Below are positions 9,291-16,308 of a DNA stretch of 30,116 bases, one piece after another. The notes below the pieces were generated by a model, which was not told the DNA's origin, did not search any database, and worked only from the letters and a program-made list of their open reading frames with translations. The first letter of the stretch is position 1; every line of letters starts with the position of its first letter. A program made the translations under genes and the position numbers. Source of the stretch: Caccovicinus sp051878975 (GTDB taxonomy: Bacteria; Bacillota; Clostridia; Lachnospirales; Lachnospiraceae); NCBI GenBank assembly GCA_051878975.1, contig JBJELD010000101.1, positions 1 to 30,116 on the forward strand, given 5' to 3'.

Positions 9291-9385
9291 GAATATAAAA
9301 GTTTTCTGATTTTTCTATGATATAAAAAGCTCCCTGACCGATTGTACAAAAATAAGAACTGAGGCAATTTAATGCACTAAGTTCA

Positions 9386-9414
9386 TGGACATTATGACAA
9401 AAATGTCGTATAAT
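9386..9414 (+). promoter_or_regulatory. Promoter of the phosphofructokinase gene, with inverted repeat in the spacer
   Basis: TGGACA (9386-9391), 17-nt spacer, TATAAT (9409-9414). Within it, GACATT (9388-9393) and AATGTC (9402-9407) form a 6-bp inverted repeat with an 8-nt centre, placed where a repressor would compete with RNA polymerase. The leader is about 55 nt. Confidence 0.7.
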
Positions 9415-9474
9415 AAAGAAATAAGAAAAACTCGGCAGACAGAGGGTACTGTCGTTTTAGGAGGAGGAAACAAA

Positions 9475-10710
9475 ATGGCAAAAAATGTAATTGTTGGTCA
9501 GTCCGGCGGCCCGACTTCGGTTATCAATTCCAGTCTGGCTGGTGTATTTGAAGCAGCCTGCCAGCGTGGCGCGGAGCACGTATACGGTATGCTTCATGGT
9601 GTTGCGGGACTTCTGGAGGGGCATTACGTAGATCTGAAGGAAAAGCTGAAAACACCGCTTGAGATCGAACTGTTAAAGCGTACGCCGTCCAGCTATCTTG
9701 GAAGCTGCCGTTACAAGCTGCCGGATTGGAATACACCGGAAGGGGAACCGGTGTATGCGCATCTGCTGGAGATCTTAAATCAGCTGGATATCGGATATTT
9801 CTTCTACATTGGCGGAAATGACAGCATGGATACCATCGGAAAGCTGGCAGATTACGGCGCACATGTAGGAAGCGACATCCGCTTCATGGGTGTTCCGAAG
9901 ACCATTGATAACGATCTTTGCGTGACCGATCATACGCCTGGTTACGGCAGTGCCGCAAAATACATCGGCAACGTGATGAAGGAAATCATCCGTGATGCAA
10001 ATGTTTACGGTACCAAATATGTAACGATCGTGGAGATTATGGGACGTAACGCAGGCTGGCTGACTGCTGCTTCCGCACTGGCCAAGGGCGATGACTGTGA
10101 AGGCGTTGATATGATCTGTCTGCCGGAGGTTCCGTTCAATGTAGACCGTTTTGTTGAGAAGGTTGCTCATATGCAGGAGAAGAAGCCAAGCATCGTGATC
10201 GCAGTTTCGGAAGGCGTGAAGCTGGAAGATGGACGTTATGTCTGCGAGCTGGCGGATGATGTACATGCAGTTGACGCGTTCGGACATAAGGCATTGACTG
10301 GTACCGCACGTTATCTGGCAAATACGGTTGCACGTCGTCTGGATACGAAGACCCGCTGCATCGAACTGGCTACCCTGCAGCGCTGTGCAGGCCATATGAC
10401 CAGCCGTACCGACATCACCGAAGCTTATCAGGTAGGCGGCGCTGCCGTGAAGGCTGCCTATGAAGGCCATACCGGCGAGATGGTTGCACTGAAGCGTATT
10501 TCCAATGCACCTTATCAGTGTACCACTGAGCTGCATCCGATCTCTGAGGTTGCAAACCTGGAGAAGAAGGTACCGTTAGAGTGGGTAAATGAAGATCACA
10601 CCCAGATGCGTCAGGAGTTCATCGATTATGCAATGCCGCTGATCCAGGCAGAGCTGACTCCGATCTACATCAGCGGTCTGACCCATCATATTTATCTGCC
10701 GGAAGCATAA
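9475..10710 (+). CDS. pfp: 6-phosphofructokinase, probably pyrophosphate-dependent
   Basis: Phosphorylates fructose 6-phosphate to fructose 1,6-bisphosphate in glycolysis; 411 residues, longer than the roughly 320 of the classic ATP enzyme. N-terminal VGQSGGPTSVINSSL is the first phosphate-binding loop. GGNDS at 113-117 corresponds to GGDGS (ATP) or GGDDS (PPi); the Asp at its fourth position (D116) argues for pyrophosphate, while Asn at 115 replaces the usual first Asp. PKTIDND (141-147) and MGRNAGWL (about 189-196) are the sugar-phosphate and catalytic motifs. The start at 9475 is set by AGGAGGAGG 7 nt upstream; an earlier in-frame ATG at 9385 lies within the promoter. It stands alone. Donor specificity is inferred, not proven. 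Confidence 0.9.
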   Translation: MAKNVIVGQSGGPTSVINSSLAGVFEAACQRGAEHVYGMLHGVAGLLEGHYVDLKEKLKTPLEIELLKRTPSSYLGSCRYKLPDWNTPEGEPVYAHLLEILNQLDIGYFFYIGGNDSMDTIGKLADYGAHVGSDIRFMGVPKTIDNDLCVTDHTPGYGSAAKYIGNVMKEIIRDANVYGTKYVTIVEIMGRNAGWLTAASALAKGDDCEGVDMICLPEVPFNVDRFVEKVAHMQEKKPSIVIAVSEGVKLEDGRYVCELADDVHAVDAFGHKALTGTARYLANTVARRLDTKTRCIELATLQRCAGHMTSRTDITEAYQVGGAAVKAAYEGHTGEMVALKRISNAPYQCTTELHPISEVANLEKKVPLEWVNEDHTQMRQEFIDYAMPLIQAELTPIYISGLTHHIYLPEA

Positions 10711-10827
10711 GCATGCATCCCCAGCGGGCCGTGACAGTGTCACTTTAAAAAATTAAGCGGAACAGGATAAAAACCAGCACGTCAGCAGGAAAAACATTTT
10801 TTAAACGAAGTTTCGTCATTTCCTCCA

Positions 10828-10857
10828 TTGACAATTGAAAAACAATCAGTTTATAAT
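10828..10857 (+). promoter_or_regulatory. Promoter of the T-box/aspS unit
   Basis: Consensus TTGACA (10828-10833), 18-nt spacer, consensus TATAAT (10852-10857). Transcription would start near 10864, giving a leader of about 375 nt. The 117 nt between the phosphofructokinase stop and this promoter hold no convincing terminator or gene. Confidence 0.88.
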
Positions 10858-10872
10858 CGGTGCAATGGCAAT

Positions 10873-11133
10873 GACGGAGAGAAGTAGCGCATCTTATCGT
10901 TCCCAGTGAGCGGAGGACAGTGAGAACTCTGCAAAGTGAATTTGCGTGAATAACACTCTAGCAGCTGCAAACAGAACGTCCGGCCGGAGACCGGATCAGT
11001 AAGGGAGCCGTGCGCTGTACGATATACAGCAAGGTTTTTCAACCAGTGAGAGACTGCAAGACAGTAATTCAGGTGGTACCGCGGACATAAAACTGTTCGT
11101 CCTGAGCGTTTGTTCAGGACGGGCAGCTTTTTT
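10873..11133 (+). promoter_or_regulatory. T-box leader (tRNA-sensing riboswitch), specifier AAC
   Basis: Stem I begins near 10873. Helix AGAG 10878-10881 with CTCT 10956-10959 and helix GCGC 10887-10890 with GCGT 10944-10947 enclose the specifier loop: AAGTA (10882-10886) on the 5' side and GAATAACA (10948-10955) on the 3' side. The codon in the specifier position is AAC (10952-10954), for Asn; no Asp codon is present. Stem III is GCTGTA 11014-11019 with TACAGC 11025-11030. The T-box sequence AGGTGGTACCGCGG (11071-11084) pairs with the uncharged tRNA 3' end and forms the antiterminator. A terminator hairpin (11093-11126) follows. It should switch on the downstream aspS when charged tRNA is short. 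Confidence 0.93.
11093..11133 (+). terminator. Conditional terminator of the T-box
   Basis: CTGTTCGTCCTGA (11093-11105) pairs with TCAGGACGGGCAG (11114-11126) over 13 bp, followed by a T-run at 11128-11133. It is the off state, competing with the antiterminator formed by the T-box sequence just upstream. Confidence 0.9.
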
Positions 11134-11240
11134 ATTTGTTTCTTTTGTTCTTATCAGCTGCTCCTCCTGTACAGAAAACTCGAAGAACGCACTGCATGAA
11201 AAACGGCTGCAGTGCAGGAAACCGGAATTAGGAGGTAATT

Positions 11241-12992
11241 ATGAACACATCAAACATTTACCGCAACCGAACATTAGATCAGATCAGCGAAAGCGATGTA
11301 GGGGCATCTCTGAAGGTGGCAGGATGGGTCGAGAACATCCGGGATCACGGCGGCGTATCCTTTATTGATTTACGGGATATGTACGGTGTTCTTCAGGTGG
11401 TTCTGCGCGACACCACTCTGTTAAAGGGGATTGTTAAGGAAGACTGTGTTTCCATTGAAGGTGTGATGGAACATCGTGATGAGGAAACCTACAATCCGAA
11501 GATTTCGACGGGAACGATTGAGCTGGAGGCACATTCTGTAACGATTCTGGGACGGGTGCGTCAGCCGCTGCCTTTTGAGGTGATGACTTCTAAGGAGACC
11601 CGTGAGGATCTGCGTTTGAAATATCGCTATCTGGACTTAAGAAACAAAAAGGTGAAGGACAATATCATTTTCCGCTCTCAGGTGATCAGCTTTCTGCGCC
11701 AGAAAATGACGGAGATGGGCTTTCTGGAGATCCAGACACCGATCCTCTGTGCATCCTCCCCGGAAGGTGCAAGAGATTATATTGTTCCTTCCCGGAAATA
11801 TAAAGGAAAATTTTATGCGCTGCCTCAGGCACCGCAGCAGTATAAGCAGCTTTTGATGGTGTCCGGATTTGACAAGTATTTTCAGATCGCGCCGTGTTTC
11901 CGCGACGAAGACGCACGGGCGGACCGTTCTCCGGGCGAGTTCTATCAGCTGGATTTTGAGATGAGCTTTGCGACGCAGGAGGATGTGTTCCGCGCAGGAG
12001 AGGAAGTGCTGACAGCCGCCTTTAAGAAGTTTGCACCAGAGGGCTTTGCGGTGACGGAGGCGCCGTATCCGGTCATCAGCTATAAGCAGGCCATGCTGGA
12101 ATTCGGCTCCGATAAGCCGGATTTGAGAAACCCGCTGCGCATCGTGGATGTGACGGACTTTTTCCAGCGCTGCAGCTTTAAGCCGTTCCATAAAAAGACG
12201 GTCCGGGCAATCCGGGTTCACGCGGAGATGTCCAAGGGCTTCCATGAAAAGCTTCTGAAGTTTGCGGTTTCCATCGGCATGGGCGGCTTAGGTTATCTGG
12301 AAGTAGAAGAGGATATGAGCTACAAGGGTCCGATCGATAAGTTTATTCCGGATGACATGAAGGGAGAGATTGCCGAGATTGCCGGACTGGTTCCGGGCGA
12401 TACCCTGTTTCTGATTGCAGATAAGGAAGAGCGGGCGGCACTGTTGGCCGGACAGATCCGAAATGAGCTTGGAGCACGTCTGGACCTGTGCGAGAAAAAT
12501 GCGTACCGGTTCTGCTTCGTCAATGACTTCCCAATGTATGAGTATGACCCGGAGGAGAAGAAGCTGATCTTTACGCATAACCCATTCTCCATGCCGCAGG
12601 GCGGTCTGGAAGCGCTGGAGACGAAGGATCCGCTGGATATTCTGGCTTATCAGTATGATATTGTCTGCAACGGCATTGAGCTTTCTTCCGGCGCGGTGAG
12701 AAATCATGATCTGGATATTATGGTCAAGGCCTTTGAGATTGCCGGATATACGGAAGAAGAGCTGAAGGTAAAATTCGGAGCGCTGTACAATGCGTTTCAG
12801 TTCGGAGCGCCGCCTCATGCAGGTATGGCCCCCGGAATTGACCGTATGATCATGCTACTCCGGAATGAGGAGAACATTCGTGAGGTCATTCCGTTCCCGA
12901 TGAACGGAAATGCGCAGGATCTGATGTGCGGTGCGCCGGGTGAGGTAACGGAGACCCAGCTGCGTGAGGTTCATATCAAGGTTCGTCAGTAA
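11241..12992 (+). CDS. aspS: Aspartyl-tRNA synthetase, probably non-discriminating
   Basis: Class II synthetase of the bacterial AspRS type, 583 residues. The N-terminal OB-fold anticodon-binding domain (1-110) contains GWVENIRDHGGVSFIDLRD. Motif 2 is FRDEDARADRSPGEFYQLD (about 220-240). The bacterial insertion domain occupies about 290-420. Motif 3 is GIDRMIMLLR near the C-terminus. H36 in RDHGG corresponds to the His31 that marks non-discriminating AspRS in Pseudomonas aeruginosa, where discriminating enzymes have Leu. The SPGEFYQLD form of motif 2 also occurs in groups that lack AsnRS. I therefore infer that it charges tRNA-Asn too, for amidation by GatCAB. The start is fixed by GGAGGT. 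Expression depends on the T-box upstream. Confidence 0.95.
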   Translation: MNTSNIYRNRTLDQISESDVGASLKVAGWVENIRDHGGVSFIDLRDMYGVLQVVLRDTTLLKGIVKEDCVSIEGVMEHRDEETYNPKISTGTIELEAHSVTILGRVRQPLPFEVMTSKETREDLRLKYRYLDLRNKKVKDNIIFRSQVISFLRQKMTEMGFLEIQTPILCASSPEGARDYIVPSRKYKGKFYALPQAPQQYKQLLMVSGFDKYFQIAPCFRDEDARADRSPGEFYQLDFEMSFATQEDVFRAGEEVLTAAFKKFAPEGFAVTEAPYPVISYKQAMLEFGSDKPDLRNPLRIVDVTDFFQRCSFKPFHKKTVRAIRVHAEMSKGFHEKLLKFAVSIGMGGLGYLEVEEDMSYKGPIDKFIPDDMKGEIAEIAGLVPGDTLFLIADKEERAALLAGQIRNELGARLDLCEKNAYRFCFVNDFPMYEYDPEEKKLIFTHNPFSMPQGGLEALETKDPLDILAYQYDIVCNGIELSSGAVRNHDLDIMVKAFEIAGYTEEELKVKFGALYNAFQFGAPPHAGMAPGIDRMIMLLRNEENIREVIPFPMNGNAQDLMCGAPGEVTETQLREVHIKVRQ

Positions 12993-13024
12993 AAGAAGCA
13001 GGAAGAAAGATCCCGAAATATAGA

Positions 13025-13064
13025 AATACAAAAAAACCGCCTATGCAGACGGTTTTTTTGTATT
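13025..13064. terminator. Bidirectional terminator between aspS and a minus-strand gene
   Basis: AATACAAAAAAACCG (13025-13039) and CGGTTTTTTTGTATT (13050-13064) are perfect complements around a 10-nt loop. It has a T-run on both strands, so it can end aspS (+) and the small gene at 13041-13295 (-), whose stop codon lies within the loop. Confidence 0.88.
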
Positions 13065-13295
13065 GTGTGAGTAAAAAGAAAAATATTCTTCTGGGGCGTG
13101 TTCCTGATCCGGCCGGGAAGAGATATCGGAAATATCAGCGGAGCTGTTTAATGTCTGCTGCTTCTCTTCGATTTCCTGTTCCTCAAGGGAATGGAAGCTG
13201 CCGGAATTTAAAAAAGTATCCAGTTTTCTGGTGATGGTCCATCCAAACAGACCGAGGGCTAAAAATGAAAGGATTAATATCAATGCCTGCGTCAT
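13041..13295 (-). CDS. Small single-pass membrane protein of unknown function
   Basis: I do not recognise a family. The 84-residue product has one hydrophobic helix at the N-terminus (MTQALILILSFLALGLFGWT), then Arg-Lys and a polar, Glu/Ser-rich tail of about 60 residues, which suggests an anchored protein with a cytoplasmic tail. The start at 13295 is preferred to the upstream in-frame ATGs because AAGGAAG is about 8 nt from it. An extended -10 promoter (TGCTATAAT) lies just upstream, and the stop falls inside the bidirectional terminator. Having promoter, ribosome site and terminator all in place makes this a real gene despite its size. It is the only convincing minus-strand gene in the window. 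Confidence 0.7.
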   Translation of the reverse strand: MTQALILILSFLALGLFGWTITRKLDTFLNSGSFHSLEEQEIEEKQQTLNSSADISDISSRPDQEHAPEEYFSFYSHNTKKPSA

Positions 13296-13343
13296 ACTCA
13301 TCACTTCCTTCATGACTTTTTTGCGTCTTTTCTTTGTGATTTC

Positions 13344-13352
13344 ATTATAGCA
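13344..13352 (-). promoter_or_regulatory. Extended -10 promoter of the small minus-strand gene
   Basis: Read on the minus strand, TGCTATAAT is a perfect extended -10 element. No good -35 is seen, as is usual for this promoter type. It gives a leader of about 40 nt. Confidence 0.6.
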
Positions 13353-13431
13353 TGGAGAGGATAAAGAAGGGGTTAAGCTTGCGGAAAACAGATTAAGATT
13401 GTATAAAGATGATTCATGGGGGACGAAGGTG

Positions 13432-13440
13432 TGTTATACT
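13432..13440 (+). promoter_or_regulatory. Probable extended -10 promoter of the histidine kinase gene cluster
   Basis: TGTTATACT is an extended -10 with a poor -35 region, so it may need an activator. The leader to the ATG at 13521 is about 75 nt. It diverges from the minus-strand promoter about 90 bp away. Confidence 0.5.
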
Positions 13441-13520
13441 GGAAAAAGGATGTCTCAGTCCCGACATAACGTGGATGAAAGAGACAATTGGAATAGAAGG
13501 AAACGTGGGGAGATGGAAAT

Positions 13521-15575
13521 ATGGATTTGGATCAACGGGGCAAAAGCCGGGAAATCATGACCTGCATTTCGGCGGCGCCTTCCAGCGAGAGGGTAATCCG
13601 GGCTGCGGCGGAAATGGCATCCTTTTTTCAGGACGGTTTTACCGCCCTGTTTGTAGAAACCGGAGATACGCAGCGGCTGAGCCGGGAAAGCCAGGAACGG
13701 CTTCGCCGGAACCTGAAGACGGCGGAGGAGCTGGGAGCCAAGATCGTGACGGTTTATGGAGATGACATTGCGGAGCAGATTGCGGAATATGCCAATGCCA
13801 GTGGTATTTCCAAGGTTGTGGTAGGACGCATGAATCACCGGACACCATTTATTATGCAGCTGCTTTCCGGGACGGATGACCTGGCGGTGCGGCTGGGTAA
13901 GCTGGCGCCGGAGCTGGACATTTACATTATTCCGGATCATCAGCCGGAATACCGGCCGACCTGCTGGGGCGGCCCAACGGGAATCGCGGCTCTTCGGAGA
14001 GCGCTGTCGGTTTCGGCTTTGAATCTTGGGAAAATGCTTCTTATTCTAACTGCGCTTTCTCTTTTGGGAACGTTGTTTTTTTCCATTGGATTCGGGGAGA
14101 TCAATATTATTCCGCTGTATATTCTGGGCGCTCTGTTTACCGCGATCTGGACCTCCGGAAGCGGCGTGTCGGCACTGTACGCATTTTTCAGCGTGGTTAT
14201 TTTTAATTTTCTGTTTACAGAGCCGAGGTACACGCTGCGGGCGTATGATGCCAGCTATCCGATCACGTTCTGCGTCATGCTGTTTGCCAGCTTTCTGATC
14301 AGCTCGCTGACCGGACGGGTAAAAGAGCAGACGAGACAGGCCGTGCAGAAGGCTTACCGCACGGAGGTCCTGCTGGAGACCAGTCAGATGCTTCAGAAGG
14401 CCAGAGGACGCCGGGAGATCCTGGATACGGCGGCGGAACAGCTTTACCGTCTGCTGGAACGGCCGGTCTGGGTCTGTGAGCCGAAAGAGGACGGAAGCAT
14501 GAAAGAGCCGTCCGGATACCCCAGGCGGCAGATCGGAGAAAATGAGGGGCAGCTTTCCGAGGAAGATCAGCTGGCGATCCGTCTGGTCCTTGACGACGGA
14601 AAGCCGGCCGGTGCGCATACCGGCCGCTGCCCGCAGGTAAAATATATGTATCTTCCGGTCCGGGGACAGAGAAAGGTCCTGGCTGTGCTGGGGATTGCCA
14701 TGGACCGGTACCCGGAGCCGGGGGCCTTTGAAAAGAACCTGATGCTGGCCATGGTGGACGAATGCGGACTTGTTCTGGAGAAGGAGCTGCTGAATCTGGA
14801 AAAGCAGGAGATCCAGGCCAAGGCACAGCAGGAAGCGCTGCGTGCAAACCTTCTGCGGGCCATTTCCCATGATCTCCGCACTCCGCTTACCAGCATCATG
14901 GGAAATTCCGCAATTCTGATGGAGTCTCCGAAGCTTCTGGATGAGAAGAAAAAGCAGCAGATCTATACGGAAATTTATGACGATGCCAAATGGCTGTTTA
15001 ATCTGGTAGAAAATCTGTTGTCCGTGACGCGGATCGAGAACGGAACCATGCGGATGAAGCTGGAGCCGGAGCTTCTGGAGGAGATTTTCCAGGAAGCCGG
15101 TTCTCATCTGGACCGGAAGGCCGGACTGCATAAAATTGCCATCTGTCCGCCGGAGGAGCTGATTCTGGTGAAGGCGGATGCAGGTTTGATCATACAGGTA
15201 CTTGTAAATCTGATCAATAATGCGGTAAAATACACACAGGCGGGGTCGGAAATCCGGATCTGGGCAAAGGAGGAAGCGCCGGCGGATATGGAAGCCCCGA
15301 AGATGGTACGGATCTTTGTGTCAGATGACGGACCGGGGATTGCGGATTCGGAAAAAGAACGCATTTTTGAGATGTTTTATACCGTCGGAAATGCCAGAGG
15401 AGATGGCCGGAGAGGTCTGGGCCTGGGTCTGGCTTTGTGCAAATCGATCGTAAAGGCCCACGGCGGCTCCATTCAGGTGGAGGACAATCATCCGAAAGGG
15501 ACGGTATTTTCCTTTACGCTGATTGAGGCGGATACGATTGGACTGACGGAGGAAAGCGGAGGATTATATGAATAG
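13521..15575 (+). CDS. Short KdpD-like sensor histidine kinase
   Basis: Membrane sensor kinase, 684 residues. Order: a universal-stress-like domain (about 10-140, SGISKVVVGR), four membrane helices of the DUF4118/KdpD type (about 167-265, with FTEPRYTLRAYDASYPITF between helices 3 and 4), a GAF-like region (about 290-420), then the kinase core. The phosphorylated His is H450 in AISHDLRTPLTSIMG. The N-box is NLINNAVKYT, the G1 box DDGPGI and the G2 box GLGLGLALCKS. The roughly 200-residue N-terminal Walker-type KdpD domain of K+-sensing kinases is absent, and no kdpFABC is in view, so the signal may not be K+ limitation. The start is set by GGGGAG 8 nt upstream. It overlaps the response-regulator gene by 8 nt. 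Confidence 0.9.
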   Translation: MDLDQRGKSREIMTCISAAPSSERVIRAAAEMASFFQDGFTALFVETGDTQRLSRESQERLRRNLKTAEELGAKIVTVYGDDIAEQIAEYANASGISKVVVGRMNHRTPFIMQLLSGTDDLAVRLGKLAPELDIYIIPDHQPEYRPTCWGGPTGIAALRRALSVSALNLGKMLLILTALSLLGTLFFSIGFGEINIIPLYILGALFTAIWTSGSGVSALYAFFSVVIFNFLFTEPRYTLRAYDASYPITFCVMLFASFLISSLTGRVKEQTRQAVQKAYRTEVLLETSQMLQKARGRREILDTAAEQLYRLLERPVWVCEPKEDGSMKEPSGYPRRQIGENEGQLSEEDQLAIRLVLDDGKPAGAHTGRCPQVKYMYLPVRGQRKVLAVLGIAMDRYPEPGAFEKNLMLAMVDECGLVLEKELLNLEKQEIQAKAQQEALRANLLRAISHDLRTPLTSIMGNSAILMESPKLLDEKKKQQIYTEIYDDAKWLFNLVENLLSVTRIENGTMRMKLEPELLEEIFQEAGSHLDRKAGLHKIAICPPEELILVKADAGLIIQVLVNLINNAVKYTQAGSEIRIWAKEEAPADMEAPKMVRIFVSDDGPGIADSEKERIFEMFYTVGNARGDGRRGLGLGLALCKSIVKAHGGSIQVEDNHPKGTVFSFTLIEADTIGLTEESGGLYE

Positions 15576-16269
15576 ACCGAAGATACTGATCGTGGAGGAT
15601 GATGCGGCGGTAAGCAACCTGATCGCCACGACGATGGAAACCCAGGGCTACCTGTTTCAGAAAGCAAAAAACGGAGCGGAAGCAATCATGGGCGCGCTGT
15701 CTTATCGGCCGGACGTGATGATTCTGGATTTGGGACTGCCGGATATGGACGGTGTGGAGATTATCCGGAAGGTCCGCGGCTGGTCCAATATGCCGATTAT
15801 TGTGGTCAGCGCCAGGAGCGAGGATTCGGATAAGGTGGAGGCGCTGGATGAAGGGGCGGATGATTATCTGACCAAGCCCTTCAGTGTGGATGAGCTGCTG
15901 GCACGTCTGCGGGTGGCACTCCGGCGGGTCCGGTCGGATGCGGATACGGTCATTAAGGAGACGTGTCTGTATGAAAATGGAGAACTGAAGATCGATTACA
16001 GTGCAGGCGTGGTATACCGGAACGGGGAGGAGATCCACCTGACCCCTATTGAATATCGGCTGCTCTGCCTGCTGGCAAAAAATACGGGAAAGGTACTGAC
16101 TTACAACTATATTCTGAAAGAGGTATGGGGAAGCTCGATGGCTTCCGACACGCCGTCTCTTCGGGTGTTTATGGCAACCCTGAGAAAGAAAATTGAGCCG
16201 GTTCCTTCGGAGCCGCGGTATATTCAGACGCATATTGGGGTCGGATACCGGATGCTGCGGCAGGGATAG
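15568..16269 (+). CDS. OmpR/KdpE-family response regulator
   Basis: DNA-binding partner of the kinase upstream, 233 residues. The receiver domain (1-115) has acidic residues D11/D12, phospho-acceptor D54 (MILDLGLPDMDG), the switch S81 and K103 (LTKPF). The winged-helix effector domain (about 135-232) shows LTPIEYRLLCLLAKNTGKVLTYNYILKEVWG, the OmpR/PhoB recognition fold. The 8-nt overlap with the kinase gene implies coupled translation. All phosphotransfer residues are intact. It resembles KdpE most closely, but targets cannot be told from sequence. Confidence 0.93.
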   Translation: MNRPKILIVEDDAAVSNLIATTMETQGYLFQKAKNGAEAIMGALSYRPDVMILDLGLPDMDGVEIIRKVRGWSNMPIIVVSARSEDSDKVEALDEGADDYLTKPFSVDELLARLRVALRRVRSDADTVIKETCLYENGELKIDYSAGVVYRNGEEIHLTPIEYRLLCLLAKNTGKVLTYNYILKEVWGSSMASDTPSLRVFMATLRKKIEPVPSEPRYIQTHIGVGYRMLRQG

Positions 16270-16308
16270 GCAGACCGGAAAAATTACAGGAAGGAAACAA
16301 AACAGATC

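Noticed and set aside
10726..10746. Possible terminator after the phosphofructokinase gene (GTGAC-AGT-GTCAC then TTTAAAAAA)
   Set aside because: Five-bp stem with three T only; not enough to call a terminator.
10805..10816. Short inverted repeat ACGAA-GT-TTCGT just upstream of the aspS promoter
   Set aside because: Five-bp arms with a 2-nt centre are too weak and frequent to call an operator; the T-box explains regulation.
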